From NCBI GenBank assembly GCA_963801505.1, contig CAWDEY010000018.1:111281-175280 (forward strand): a stretch of 64,000 nucleotides of DNA, given 5' to 3'. Below the pieces are notes generated by a model. That model was not told the origin of the DNA, searched no databases, and was given only the letters and a program-made list of their open reading frames with translations. This DNA comes from JAOUFP01 sp963801505 (lineage in GTDB: Bacteria; Nitrospirota; Thermodesulfovibrionia; Thermodesulfovibrionales; UBA6898). The first letter of the stretch is position 1; each line of letters opens with the position of its first letter. Position numbers and translations under genes: made by a program. Positions 1 to 9,717 of this stretch are shown here, piece by piece.

Positions 1-1838
1 AGAATTTACTGAAAAACTCTACGTAATGGAGACGCAGGGAATGGATGGCCGGGGAAAAGACACCGAGGACGATATTGAGCAGGTGGAGCATCACAGCCAC
101 CGCAATCCCGATGACTATATTTCCGGTGCGGCCCGCGATATTGTTTGCCGTAAAGGCGAGAAGGACCGACGTCAGACCGATGGCCATGATCCTGACGTAG
201 GAGATAATATTGCCGATGCTCTTCAGGAGTTCGAGCGGCGCCAGCAGTCCCCCGGTAAAGAGCAGAAAGGGCATCAGGAAAAGGATCATCATTATGACCG
301 GCTGGGCCATGATTTCCGGGAAGACATCGAAGAACGATGCAAGTACTATGATCAGGCAGACGATGATCAGGATGCTGAGGAGCTTAAAAAAAGCCTCTTT
401 TTTGGTCTTCTTCTTGAGTGCGGTTATGATACCGAGAAACAATCCCAGGAGGATATGGGCCACACCCACGGCGAGCGTAAAATAGAGCATCGGGATGACA
501 GCGGTCCGTCGTTCGACGCAGATCGGCTCAATCCCGAAGAAGCGGCGCGGGAGGTCGCCGAAAAACTCACTGTAAAGGATACCGAAGAAGATAGTATAAA
601 GGGAGGAGATGAAGAGTATCTGTGCCGCGTCCCGGTGCAACTTCTTTTTCAAAAACCGCTTCTTCAGAACTATTGAAAGGATCAAGAGGAAGATGCCGTA
701 GCCCGCATCTCCCAGGATCATGCCGAAGAAGACCGGGAAGAATATCCCTATGAAGGGCGTTGGGTCAAGTGAAGTGTAGGCAGGCAGCGGAAGGACCCTT
801 GTGAAAAGTTCAAAAGGCTTAAAGTATGCAGGGTTCTTCAGCATGACCGGGACCCGTTCAAGGTCCTCCTCCAGCATCTCCTTCTCTTCAACGACTACCT
901 GATTGCCAAAGGAGCCGGTGAGTTGTTTTTTTAGTCCGTCAATGTCGGTCGTAGGGACCCATCCGTTAATAAAAAAACACATCTTCGTCTGAAAGGCAGA
1001 TGCCGAAGCAGACAACAGAGAGAGCCGCTCGCCGGTCCACTCGAGCACACTGGAGTATATCGGTCTCCATCTCTGGCAGATCTTTTCGATACTCCGGTCT
1101 ATTACTTCAATGCCCGCCAGGATTTCAGATGTTCTTTTATCAAGATACTCAATCTTTCCGGTGAGCGATAATAGTTCAAAGGATTCGGGCAGGGACATCT
1201 CAGGGATATGCTCGCTGCTCAGGGCCTTGCTCACCTTTTCCGAAACTGTTTTCTCAACAGTTATCAATCCGCCAAGCGTGCCGTTGCCGGCCGGCACGGT
1301 AAAGAGTTTAAACTTGCCTCCTGTCAATCTTGTGAGGAGCGCCCGTACCTGCTCAACAGCGCCGGGATCTTTTATGGTGAGCCCGATCACGTCCAGGTTC
1401 GGCGATGTCATGGCATCCCTGAAGAGAGATTCCAGTGTGTCCAGGAACCCGGAATATCTTCTGAGATCAGCCATTTCCCGATGCAGGCCTTCTTTTTGCT
1501 CCTCCAGTTCCCTGCATGATGCGATGTGTTTTTCGATAGTATAGGCTATGGTGCCGATAATCGGCTGGGGGTCCAGATAGCTCTTTCTTACAGGCAGCGT
1601 CGGCAGATAAGAGAACAGCTTTATTGATCTTCTCTCTGAGGTCCTCAAGGAAAAGGCGCTCAAAAAGGGTCTTTTCATCGAGAGAGTAAGACCTGAGTTC
1701 CTCTTCCTGTCCTTTTTCAATAAAGCCGACTGTCGACGGTTCGATATGGAAGAGGCCCAGAGAACGGATCAGGGTGAGGACGTCCTGCAGGAGCTGCTTT
1801 GGCCCCACGATCTCAACTTTTGACATTCGGACGATCAA
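1..1838 (-). CDS. atpI: V/A-type ATP synthase subunit I (C-terminus beyond left edge; one frameshift)
   Basis: Membrane stator subunit of a V/A-type ATPase, linking the peripheral stalks to the ion-carrying rotor ring. The N-terminal ~75 residues read from the minus strand to about 1612. There the frame moves by one base (an extra base near 1608-1620) and the family sequence continues without loss to the window edge. Near 701-720 is the conserved GDAGYG motif, followed by several hydrophobic segments, and the last visible residues resemble LRLHYVEFFSKF, typical of the conserved end of this family. Start is TTG 1838 (close to a GGGAGG) or ATG 1826 (MSKVEIVG). It overlaps the end of the subunit H gene, as usual in ntp/atp operons. 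The break looks like a sequencing insertion, because both halves match the family. Confidence 0.88.
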
Positions 1839-2157
1839 TAGGCCTCCCGGGCAAGATGCTATCTATGTATTTCATAACGATTTTTTGCAGGGCTTCGTCA
1901 GGCAGACTCCTCAGGTTTTCCGCCCTTCGGGCAGCAGCTTCCAGGATATCGGCAGCCTTTTCTTCGGCGATTTCCTCTGCTTTACGAACTGACTTTTCAA
2001 GCTGCTCACGAAGCGCTGCCTCTTCCTGCATGACCCTCTCCTCAGCCTCTTTCCCGGCTTTTTCGATCTTCTCCGCGTGCCGCTTTTTTTCGGACTCGAT
2101 TTTCGCCTGTATCTCCCGTTCAGTCTCGAGGACCTTGCTTAACAGGTCTCTTTCCAT
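1813..2157 (-). CDS. atpH: V/A-type ATP synthase subunit H (peripheral stalk)
   Basis: 114-residue, highly charged protein rich in Glu, Lys and Ala, predicted to be one long coiled coil over residues ~5-90. This is the hallmark of the peripheral stalk subunit H/G/F (NtpF-like) of V/A-type ATPases, which pairs with subunit E and ties the catalytic head to subunit I. It lies directly upstream of atpI on the same strand and its end overlaps the atpI start, the standard order. Family assignment rests mainly on length, coiled-coil character and the neighbour, since coiled coils carry little specific sequence signal. No frame damage is seen. Confidence 0.82.
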   Translation of the reverse strand: MERDLLSKVLETEREIQAKIESEKKRHAEKIEKAGKEAEERVMQEEAALREQLEKSVRKAEEIAEEKAADILEAAARRAENLRSLPDEALQKIVMKYIDSILPGRPIDRPNVKS

Positions 2158-2219
2158 GGCCCATTGTATCAGAATCCGGATTAGAATATAATCCTGATGT
2201 TCTTTGGTTTCAGCTCAAC

Positions 2220-2819
2220 TTAAAGATGAAAAAGGTTATCGGGGAGATCAAGGTCTATTTCGAGATCATCCATCAAGACTTCTTCTATTACTCCTTCACT
2301 GAGATCATAGGAAACTATCTTCAGCGGCAGATATGTCATCTTGTCAAGCCAGAGGTCATACTGGTGTATGCCGCAGACAGTGAAATCCTCAATTCCGGTT
2401 ACTCTCACCAGGACCGTCTGTCTGCCTGAGAGGCTTTCATCTCCCATTATGTATGTCTTTCCATTGGATTGGAGCTTTGCCACAATTCCCAGCAATGAAC
2501 CGATGTCTGATTCGTCAACCTTATGCCCGGCTGAACTTTGAATTATTTCATTGTCGGGACTGAGTGTCACCACGTGATCTGTAAACCTGAAAGGTCTGAG
2601 TCTGACTTCTTTTTTGACCGGATTATAGGTGAGGATTACTCCAGGGAGAGGCTTGATGAATTCCATTCTAATATAGGCTGACTTATAATAATAGCGGATC
2701 TCTTCAAAGGAGTTATGACTCTTCGACCTTAACGTCACCTGATATGTTTTGATGTTTCTGTAATTCCTGAGTGCGATGGCTATAGGATTGCCTGGGTTGT
2801 CTGTACTAACTAAAGGCAT
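2220..2819 (-). CDS. LolA-like / outer-membrane lipoprotein-sorting-type protein
   Basis: 199 residues beginning MPLVSTDNPG. The pattern is alternating beta strands, with NYRNIKTYQVTLRSK near residue 20, a central KPLPGVILTYNP and a C-terminal YDLWLDKMTYLPLKI. The shape and phrases such as 'WLDKMTYLPLK' match the LolA/DUF1571-type half-barrel fold that binds lipids or lipoproteins in the periplasm. No convincing signal peptide precedes the ATG; the frame is closed by a stop a few codons upstream, so either the protein is cytoplasmic or the true N-terminus is lost to a frame error. An AGAGG lies ~9 nt before the ATG. Function is inferred from fold resemblance only. Confidence 0.5.
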   Translation of the reverse strand: MPLVSTDNPGNPIAIALRNYRNIKTYQVTLRSKSHNSFEEIRYYYKSAYIRMEFIKPLPGVILTYNPVKKEVRLRPFRFTDHVVTLSPDNEIIQSSAGHKVDESDIGSLLGIVAKLQSNGKTYIMGDESLSGRQTVLVRVTGIEDFTVCGIHQYDLWLDKMTYLPLKIVSYDLSEGVIEEVLMDDLEIDLDLPDNLFHL

Positions 2820-3173
2820 GATATTAACCTCTGCATCTTAGCTTTTTGATAGTCCCCAAGAGTCTGCTAATTCCATTTTTACATAAAAACCGATTCTTGT
2901 CCAAAATGGAAATTTTACCGTAGCCAAAAGTAGGCGCATAGAGATCCAATAGCCCAATGGAATCAACCCCATTACAATGATTCATTATTTAAAAAAAGCT
3001 TGGTTTTGTTGAGATTAAAATAATTTTGCTATTTTTAAAAATAATGCTTGAATACCTGTTTTGCAAGTGATAAGCTTTTTTTAAAAGGAGTAACCAAAGG
3101 TAGCATGGATGACAATGAATGGCAATAAAGGTCGCAATATGGTGCAAATTTCCTATGAGTAGCTACAAAATTA

Positions 3174-3190
3174 TTGGCATAATTAATGCA
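3174..3190 (+). promoter_or_regulatory. Sigma-54-like -24/-12 promoter before the hydrogenase operon
   Basis: TTGGCATAATTAATGCA has GG (3176-3177) and GC (3188-3189) separated by exactly 10 nt, the invariant spacing of sigma-54 promoters (consensus TGGCAC-N5-TTGCA). It lies 78 nt before the hybO ATG in an AT-rich ~450-bp gap (2820-3267) that holds no gene apart from a 7-codon ORF at ~3104. Two consensus positions differ, so this is a candidate. Confidence 0.4.
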
Positions 3191-3267
3191 CTAATTAGTT
3201 TTATGTACAGGTCATGAGAAGATTGTAAATAATTAACGAAAGCTAATGCTTGAAAGGGGGTCGGATT

Positions 3268-4405
3268 ATGAAAAATATCGAGCAAAATCTTTTCGAAGAG
3301 AAGCTTGGGGGCGTCTCCAGGAGAGACTTCCTTAAATTCTGTAGTGCCATGGCAGCTGCAATGGGACTGCCCCTGGGAATGGGTGAGAAGATTGCCGAGG
3401 CAGTAACGAGTCAGAAACGTCCACCGGTTATCTGGCTTTCTGCACAGGAATGCACGGGCTGCACAGAAACGTTATTAAGGTCTACTCATCCCACGCTGGA
3501 AAAGCTGATCCTCGAACTGATATCGCTTGAATATCATGAGACATTGAATGTAGGAGCTGGACATCAGGCAGAAGCATTGCTTGCAAATTCAATAAAAGAA
3601 AACACAGGGAAGTATATTCTTGTTGTCGACGGATCTATCCCTGTGAAGGATGGCGGCATTTACTGCAAGATAGGCGGGAAAACAGCTCTTTCACTTCTTG
3701 AGGAGATGGGGGCCCAGGCTGCAGCTGTTATTGCTATCGGCTCCTGTGCCTCATGGGGTGGTATACCTTCTGCTGATCCTAACCCGACCGGAGCTACCCC
3801 TGCGCATGAGGTGCTGAAGAACAAGGGGATAAAAACACCTGTTGTTAATATACCCGGCTGCCCTCCGAATCCGTACAACTTTCTTTCGACAGTTCTTTAT
3901 TTCCTCACCTTCAAGAAACTGCCTGAGCTTGATGATCAGGCAAGGCCAAAATTTGCCTATGGCAGAATCATTCATGAAAACTGCGAACGCAGGCCTCATT
4001 TTGATGCCGGCAGATTTGCTGTACAATTTGGAGATGAAGGACACAGGAAGGGCTATTGCCTTTATAAATTAGGGTGCAAAGGCCCTGAGACCTTTAATAA
4101 CTGTCCCATACAGCTTTTTGGAGATGTTGGATCAGGAAGCTGGCCTGTTGGGACCGGTCATCCATGTTTTGGATGTTCAGAGAAGGGTGTAGGATTTACC
4201 CTGCCACTCCATTCACCTGCCCGTCCAAAGTACATTACTCCTCCTGCGCTGTTTACTGAAGTTTATCCCGGCAAAGAAGGCGTGTCGCCCGGGAGTAAAG
4301 GCCGTGGCTGCGGGTGTTGCAGGTGTTGCAATCGGCGCTGCAGGCGCAGCAGTGCTGACAGGGCTTGGCAAGAAGGACGAAGATAAAAAAGACAAGGAGG
4401 AATAG
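3268..4405 (+). CDS. hybO: [NiFe] hydrogenase small subunit, Tat-exported, membrane-anchored (one frameshift)
   Basis: Electron-transfer subunit of a periplasmic uptake hydrogenase. ATG 3268 follows AAAGGGGG at 3254-3260. Residues ~18-45 form a twin-arginine signal (SRRDFLKF plus hydrophobic stretch). Iron-sulfur ligands are visible: ECTGCTE, GSCASWGG and PGCPPNPYN for the proximal cluster, then the HENCERR/LGCKGP region, NNCP and HPCFGCSEKG for the distal and medial clusters. Pro in SWPVG fits a [3Fe-4S] medial cluster. Near 4291 an extra base shifts the frame; beyond it the expected C-terminal membrane helix (AVAAGVAGVAIGAAGAAVL) and a Lys/Asp/Glu tail run to TAG 4403. Gene order hybO-A-B-C-D matches group 1 Hyb-type enzymes, which pass electrons to quinone through HybA and HybB. 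Confidence 0.93.
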
Positions 4406-4407
4406 CC

Positions 4408-5411
4408 ATGGCTATGAACAGGCGAGATTTTCTAAAGGTGGCTGCCGGCAGTGGATTACTCCTTGCGTCTGATATAGGATCTGCCAAGGCGTCTATGCCT
4501 GAGACTTTGCCTCCTCAGGCAGTGGGCATTCTTTATGACGCCACACTCTGCATCGGCTGCAAATCATGTATGGTCAACTGCAAGACATACAACAGTGTTC
4601 CCGGCGGCGCCCTCTACTTAAAGGGGCGGGACATACCGTATGAGACCACACAGTTATGAGAAGGGAATCTGGGACGCACCGGTTGATCTTTCTTCACGGA
4701 CCCTCAATATCATCAAGGTCAGCAAGAGCGGTACTGCAGTGAATAAGGACAGCGTTGAAAACGGGTATTCATTTGTAAAACAGCACTGTATGCACTGTAT
4801 TTCTCCTGCATGCGTTTCCGTATGTCCGGTCGGGGCATTAAAGAAGGACCCTGTCAATGGTGTCGTCTATTATGTAGAGGACAGGTGCATCGGTTGCCGT
4901 TACTGTATGATTGCCTGCCCTTTTAAAATACCAAGATATGAATATGAGTACGCATTGCCGCAGGTCAGGAAATGCCAGCTTTGCAACCACAGGTATGCAG
5001 AAGGAAAGTATTCAGCCTGCTGTGAGTTCTGTCCGACAGGGGCCTCAATTTTCGGCAAGGTGGTTGATCTCAGGAAAGAGGCCCAGAAAAGGCTTTCTCT
5101 GAAAACAGGTGAAGAATATGACTTCCCTGTGCAGACTGTTGACTCTAAGGAAAAAAGCAGACGCCCTGTATCAAAGTATATCAACCATGTGTATGGCCAG
5201 TCGGAAGCAGGAGGTACCCAGTATCTCATGCTTGCAGGTGTGCCCTTTGACATGGATCGGTTTTAATAAGAACATCGGTGATAATTTTTTGCCGGAACTT
5301 ACGTGGGCATATATATCCAAGATACCGGCTGTGGCTGCAGTTGTAATTGGAGCAGGTACGCTAACCTGGGCGATTACCAGCAGGAAAAACAAAGAACAAG
5401 GGGGAATCATA
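4408..5411 (+). CDS. hybA: Hydrogenase-linked ferredoxin, four [4Fe-4S] clusters, Tat signal (three frameshifts)
   Basis: Carries electrons from HybO to HybB. A Tat signal (NRRDFLKV plus hydrophobic core) opens the protein. Cys motifs CIGCKSCMVNC, CMHCISPACVSVCP, CIGCRYCMIACP and CQLCNHR...CCEFCPTG provide ligands for four clusters. A C-terminal membrane helix (about 5320-5380, IPAVAAVVIGAGTLTW) anchors it. The frame moves by one extra base near 4636 and near 5255, and a third extra base near 5395 is inferred, since only then does a stop (TAA 5409) appear before hybB; as written the frame runs straight into HybB. ATG 4408 sits 3 nt after the hybO stop. All family blocks are present on both sides of each break, so a working gene is likely. 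Confidence 0.88.
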
Positions 5412-6542
5412 ATGAACCAAAAAAACATTAAAGTGATTACTCCGTTCAGTATGGTTTTGATCGTTATCATGGCAGCCGGTGCTTTGGCGGCTGTCTACCG
5501 ATTGTTGTTCGGACTCGGGGCTTCTACAAACCTGAATGATACCTGGCCCTGGGGTTTATGGATAGCGTTTGATGTCGTCGGCGGTGTTGCGCTGGCTGCC
5601 GGCGGGTTCATCATTGCCGGCGCTGTCTATATCCTGAACTGGAAGAAGTACAAGCCGATTGTCAGGGCAGCTATCATGAACACCTTTTTGGGGTATTTGA
5701 TGGCTGCCACGTCTATAACTCTGGACATCGGACACCCTTTCCGCATCTGGCATCCCATGGTCATGTGGCAGGTCAATTCCATAATGTTTATCGTGGCCAT
5801 ACACGTTGTCCTCTACACATCAACGCTTGCCACGGAATCCAGCCCGATGTTCTTTGAAAAGTTGAAGATGCCGAGGGCGCTGAAATTCGTTAATAAGATA
5901 ATGGTCGGGGTCGTTCTTTTCGGCGTGCTCCTTTCTACTCTGCACCAGTCCTCACTCGGGGCTGTTTTCCTGATTGCGCCTTCAAAGCTCTCCGCGCTCT
6001 GGAATGGCAGTATGCTTCCGTACATGTTTCTTGTGTCGGCTGTACTTCTGGGACTCAACATGGTCAGCTTTGAGACGATTTTAAGTGGAAGGGTATTCAA
6101 ACACAAACCTCCGATGGATATACTTTCAGGTCTTGCGAGGGGGTCCTTGATTGTTGCTGTTTTTTATTTTGTGATGAAGATATGGCAGCTGGTAACAGGC
6201 CCGGGCATAGGGGCCGCATTCGATGGCAGCACTGCAGGGAACATGTATCTTGTTGAAATGCTTATAGGGGTAATTCTGCCGATGATACTGCTTTCGATGA
6301 AAGATATGAGAAGCCGCGTAAGCAGCATATTTACGATTAACTTACTCGTGATAACCGGCATTGTTTTGAATCGGTTTAATGTCGCCATTTTCGGACTGGC
6401 TGAATATGCGGGCCGGACCGGAGCAGACTATTTCCCTTCAGTGATGGAATTCATCCTTACGATGGCTATGGTATCTTTCGCGATTTTTGCTTTTAAGTTG
6501 TCGGTAAAATATCTGAATGTGTTCCCTGAAGGACAGCATTGA
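5412..6542 (+). CDS. hybB: Hydrogenase membrane subunit, NrfD/HybB family
   Basis: 376-residue integral membrane protein with about ten hydrophobic segments, the quinone-reacting partner of the HybA/HybO electron chain. ATG 5412 is preceded by AAGGGGG. Typical phrases are NDTWPWGLWIAFDVVGGVAL near the N-terminus, ITLDIGHPFRIWHP, and LHQSSLGAVFLIAP, which match the NrfD/PsrC/HybB family and include the acidic and His residues near the quinone site. The gene is intact, unlike its neighbours. A ~100-nt gap to hybC contains no obvious promoter, so co-transcription is likely. Confidence 0.92.
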   Translation: MNQKNIKVITPFSMVLIVIMAAGALAAVYRLLFGLGASTNLNDTWPWGLWIAFDVVGGVALAAGGFIIAGAVYILNWKKYKPIVRAAIMNTFLGYLMAATSITLDIGHPFRIWHPMVMWQVNSIMFIVAIHVVLYTSTLATESSPMFFEKLKMPRALKFVNKIMVGVVLFGVLLSTLHQSSLGAVFLIAPSKLSALWNGSMLPYMFLVSAVLLGLNMVSFETILSGRVFKHKPPMDILSGLARGSLIVAVFYFVMKIWQLVTGPGIGAAFDGSTAGNMYLVEMLIGVILPMILLSMKDMRSRVSSIFTINLLVITGIVLNRFNVAIFGLAEYAGRTGADYFPSVMEFILTMAMVSFAIFAFKLSVKYLNVFPEGQH

Positions 6543-6642
6543 TGCAGAGTTGGCCGCATATGAAAGGGAAGATAATGAGCAAAGAGATTTTCCTGGAATT
6601 GTTCCTGGATAAGGTTATAAATACATTTCAAGGGAGGTCCTT

Positions 6643-8345
6643 ATGGCAAAGAGAATTACTGTTGATCCTGTAACAAGAATAGAAGGGCATCTGCGAATAG
6701 ACTGTGAGGTTGACAACGGCAAGGTCACAAACGCCTGGTCATCCGGACAGATGTGGCGTGGCATAGAGACAATTCTTAAGGGCCGTGACCCCCGGGACGC
6801 CTGGATATTTACGCAACGCTTCTGCGGTGTTTGAACGACAGTCCACGCACTGGTTTCAGTGCGTACGGTTGAAAATGCTCTTGGCATGGAGATACCTTTG
6901 AACGCCCAGTATATCAGAAATCTGATGATGGGCGCGCATGCTACCCATGACCATATTGTGCATTTCTATCATCTTGCGGCCCTTGACTGGGTTGACATTG
7001 TTTCAGCCCTCAAGGCAGATGCCCGCGCAACAGCGAACCTTGGACAGAAACTCTCGTCATGGGAAGGGAACAGCTATAATGCGGTGAAGGCTTCCCAGGA
7101 CAGACTGAAGACCTTTGTAGGCTCAGGTCAGTTGGGTATTTACGGAAGCGGTTACTGGGGACATCCTGCCATGAAGCTTGCGCCTGAGGTCAATATGCTT
7201 GCCGCGCACCATTATCTGCAGGCCCTGGAGTACCAAAGAGAGATAAACAAGGTGGTCAGTATCCTCGGGTCCAAGACACCTCATATCCAGAACGTTGCTG
7301 TCGGCGGAGTTGCCAATCGCTATCAATCTTGACAGCCAGTCCACCCTGAATATGGAAAGACTCTATTATGTGAAAACTCTTATCGACAAGGTTGGTGATT
7401 TTGTCGAAAACGTGCTGCTTGTCGATACAGCCGCTGTTGCGGCATTTTATGCTGACTGGACAAAGCATGGCGAAGGGAGTGATGAACTATCTTTCCGCCC
7501 CTGATATGCCGATGGATACAAAAGGTACGGTCTTTGCCCTTCCGGGCGGATATATCCCAGATGGGGATGTCAGCAAATTCACAGCCTATTAAGAGCTACA
7601 GGATCCTTTCTTCAGGGACAATGTAAAGGAGAGCATCAAGCATTCCTGGTACGACGGCGACTGGGACCGCCATCCCTGGGAAGGCGAAACTGTTCCCAAG
7701 TATACGGATTTTCAGGACAACGGCAAATATTCATGGGTCAAGTCCCCTACCTTTAAGGGCAAACCTGCACAGGTCGGACCGCTTGCCAATGTGCTTTGTA
7801 TGTTTGCTGCAGGCCATGAGCCTACGAAAAGATATGCCACGAAGATGCTTGATACAATAAGCGCCCTTGCAGGGGCAAAAGTGGGGATAGGGGCATTGCA
7901 CTCGACCATCGGAAGGATCGGCGCACGTTCAATTCGCTGTGCTGTGCTTTACGATACCCTGAAGTCCCAGTGGCAGGCCCTTATTGAAAATATAGCAAAG
8001 GGTGATATTAAGACATTCAATCAGCCGGAATTTCCGCAGGGAGAGCAGAGGGGCTTTGGGTTCCATGAAGCGCCAAGAGGCATTCTTTCCCACTGGATAG
8101 TGATCAAGGACGGCAAGATAAAGAACTATCAGGCTGTTGTGCCTTCGACCTGGAATGCAGGCCCCAGAAACAGCCAGGATGCCCTTGGCCCTTATGAGGC
8201 GTCTTTGATCGGCACCCCTGTGGCAGATCCTGAAAAGCCTCTTGAGGTTTTAAGGACGGTCCATTCTTTCGATCCCTGTCTTGCATGCGCGATCCATATG
8301 CATGACAGAACACAGAAAGAGATCGTCAGGGTAAGGGCGGTTTAG
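6643..8345 (+). CDS. hybC: [NiFe] hydrogenase large subunit with in-frame UGA at the N-terminal CxxC motif (candidate Sec64); frame breaks
   Basis: Catalytic subunit holding the Ni-Fe(CN)2CO site; co-exported with HybO. ATG 6643 follows GGGAGG. The N-terminal L1 motif reads R-F-C61-G-V-stop64-T-T-V-H-A: codon 64 is TGA (6832-6834) where the family has the bridging Cys. The protein then continues in the same frame. The C-terminal motif DPCLACAIH is intact with both Cys, followed by a 15-residue extension of the kind removed by HybD. Separately, one extra base near 7317 (after VANA) and one near 7477 (before VMNYL) shift the frame, and a TAA at 7590 is best read as an extra T plus a missing C ~13 nt later, restoring YKSYQDPFF. 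Those three look like indel errors; the TGA cannot be one. A SECIS-like hairpin follows it. Confidence 0.9.
6832..6864 (+). promoter_or_regulatory. UGA codon plus SECIS-like hairpin in hybC
   Basis: TGA at 6832-6834 is followed by a perfect 8-bp inverted repeat, ACGCACTG (6845-6852) and CAGTGCGT (6857-6864), closing a GTTT loop. The loop begins 18 nt after the UGA and its first base is G. Known bacterial SECIS rules (a stem-loop in the coding region, G among the first two loop bases, UGA-to-loop spacing of roughly 16-37 nt) are met. The fdhA element in this window has the same 18-nt spacing. The hairpin overlaps codons for a conserved stretch, HALVSVRTV, so part of the symmetry may be chance. 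Confidence 0.55.
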
Positions 8346-8391
8346 TGAGGACGACTTCGATCTGTATAGGTTGCGATTTGAAGGAGTCCCG

Positions 8392-8911
8392 ATGAACGTT
8401 CTTGTGCTTGGGATAGGAAATGTCCTTATGACTGATGACAGTGTGGGCATACGTGTGATCAATGAACTTGAGAGGAGGTTCCGGTTTCCGGAAAACGTCG
8501 AACTTCTCGATGGCGGCACTTCCGGCATAGAACTCCTCTCATACATTGTAAACAGGGACTATCTGATTATCGTTGATGCGATCAAAAGCGATTTGCCTCC
8601 GGGGACGGTTGTGAAGGTCGAGGGTGAGGATGTCCCTGCCAAATTTATGACAAGGATATCTCCTCACCAGCTTGGCCTTTCCGACCTCCTTGCCGCAGCT
8701 ACCCTTACAGGGGAATTACCAAAGCAGATGGTCCTTTTCGGAATAGAGCCGAAGCGTGGTTGCCTTAGGGCTTGAGATGACGGATGAGGTGAAGGGGAGT
8801 TTTGAAAAACTGCTCGGGGTTGTTGTGGATGAACTAAAGAGGATTGGATCTGCCCCTGAAGTTTTGGAAGAATGTGCTTTTGGCAAGGAAAGTATCTGGA
8901 GAAATGTGTAG
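8392..8911 (+). CDS. hybD: Hydrogenase maturation endopeptidase (one frameshift)
   Basis: Nickel-dependent protease that trims the C-terminus of the large subunit after Ni insertion. ATG 8392 has AAGGAG 8 nt upstream. The N-terminus MNVLVLGIGNVLMTDDSVGI contains the family GxGNxLxxDD motif with the first Ni ligand, LDGGTSGIELL supplies the second region, and ISPHQLGLSDLL contains the conserved His. An extra base near 8755 breaks the frame within FGIEPK; the other frame continues VVALGLEMTDEVKG to TAG 8909. Directly downstream of hybC and 10 nt before hypC, so it is almost certainly the dedicated protease for this hydrogenase. Confidence 0.9.
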
Positions 8912-8920
8912 AATATAAAT

Positions 8921-9181
8921 ATGTGTCTTGCGATACCATCCAAAATAATAGAGATCGATAACTTCAGGGCCATGGTGGATGTCTACGGCGCCCGCCGTGA
9001 GATCAACCTTATGCTTATGCCTGAGGAAGTCGGGATCGGTGATTTTGTCCTGGTACATGCCGGATTTGCTATTCAAAAAGTAGAGCATGAATTAGCACAT
9101 GAGGCATTAACGGTCATATCGGGCATAATTGAAGATATGGAAAAAGAAATTGAATCTGAGAACTCAGGAAAAGATTACTGA
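8921..9181 (+). CDS. hypC: Hydrogenase assembly chaperone HypC/HupF
   Basis: 86-residue chaperone that, with HypD, carries the Fe(CN)2CO unit to the large-subunit precursor. It begins MCLAIPSKII, where Cys2 is the essential conserved residue, followed by VDVYGARREINLMLM and VGIGDFVLVHAGFAIQ, the diagnostic HypC pattern. It is the last gene of the hydrogenase operon; no other hyp genes (A, B, D, E, F) are present in the window, so they must lie elsewhere. Intact, with normal length for the family. Confidence 0.95.
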   Translation: MCLAIPSKIIEIDNFRAMVDVYGARREINLMLMPEEVGIGDFVLVHAGFAIQKVEHELAHEALTVISGIIEDMEKEIESENSGKDY

Positions 9182-9383
9182 CCTGGTCTTTTGCCTCAGC
9201 GATAAGTCGTTATTTCAGAAAGAATTATTGTAACTTTTTTTCCTTTGTTTTAGACAAGTATCCCCTGAATCCTGCATTGTACTGAGATAGCTTTTCTAAC
9301 CCTGATAAGGCCTTGACAATCTTGCAACTGGCTGAATTAAAATCATAATATTCAATTGCCTGACGGAATTTCCAGCAATTAAC

Positions 9384-9698
9384 ATGTGGGTGTCTGAGAA
9401 CAACGCAGTGGTTACGACAGAGGTGCCGGGGATAGATCCAAATGCCCTTGAAATCTCCGTTGTCAAGGATTCCCTCACGTTGCGCGGTTCACGTCAGGAT
9501 GAAGAGCTTAAAGAAGGGGAGTCTTATCACCGGAGAGAAAGGTGGAGCGGACAGTTCACCAAGACTCTTGAACTGCCGTTTCCTGTTGATGCCGGCAAGG
9601 TTGAAGCGCGTTTTGCAAAAGGGGTTCTGTTTATATCTCTTCCCCGCGCAGAAGCTGACAAGCCCAGAAAAATTGTGGTCAAGTCCGAACAGGCTTAA
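9384..9698 (+). CDS. Hsp20/alpha-crystallin small heat-shock protein, N-terminally short
   Basis: 104 residues covering the alpha-crystallin domain only: VPGIDPNALEISV, LTLRGSR, then KVEARFAKGVLFISLPR near the end. Family members normally carry 25-40 residues before the domain. Here the open frame extends upstream only to about 9336, giving FPAIN before Met and no better start, so the N-terminal arm is missing or degraded. TTGACA (9313-9318) and TAAAAT (9338-9343) upstream could be a weak promoter. First of three tandem Hsp20 genes. The gap 9182-9383 shows no other gene. Confidence 0.8.
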   Translation: MWVSENNAVVTTEVPGIDPNALEISVVKDSLTLRGSRQDEELKEGESYHRRERWSGQFTKTLELPFPVDAGKVEARFAKGVLFISLPRAEADKPRKIVVKSEQA

Positions 9699-9717
9699 TG
9701 AAGGAGGTGAACAAAAA

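Noticed and set aside
26..676. Long plus-strand open frame of ~216 codons
   Set aside because: It is the antisense of the atpI membrane domain; the minus strand gives clear family sequence (GDAGYG, LRLHYVEFFSKF).
5109..6542. Apparent HybA-HybB fusion protein
   Set aside because: The first part is out of frame with HybA, and hybB has its own AAGGGGG and ATG at 5412; the fusion arises from inserted bases.
7590..7592. In-frame TAA in hybC as a possible recoding event
   Set aside because: UAA is not a Sec codon, and an inserted T plus a deleted C restores the expected YKSYQDPFF, so an indel pair is simpler.
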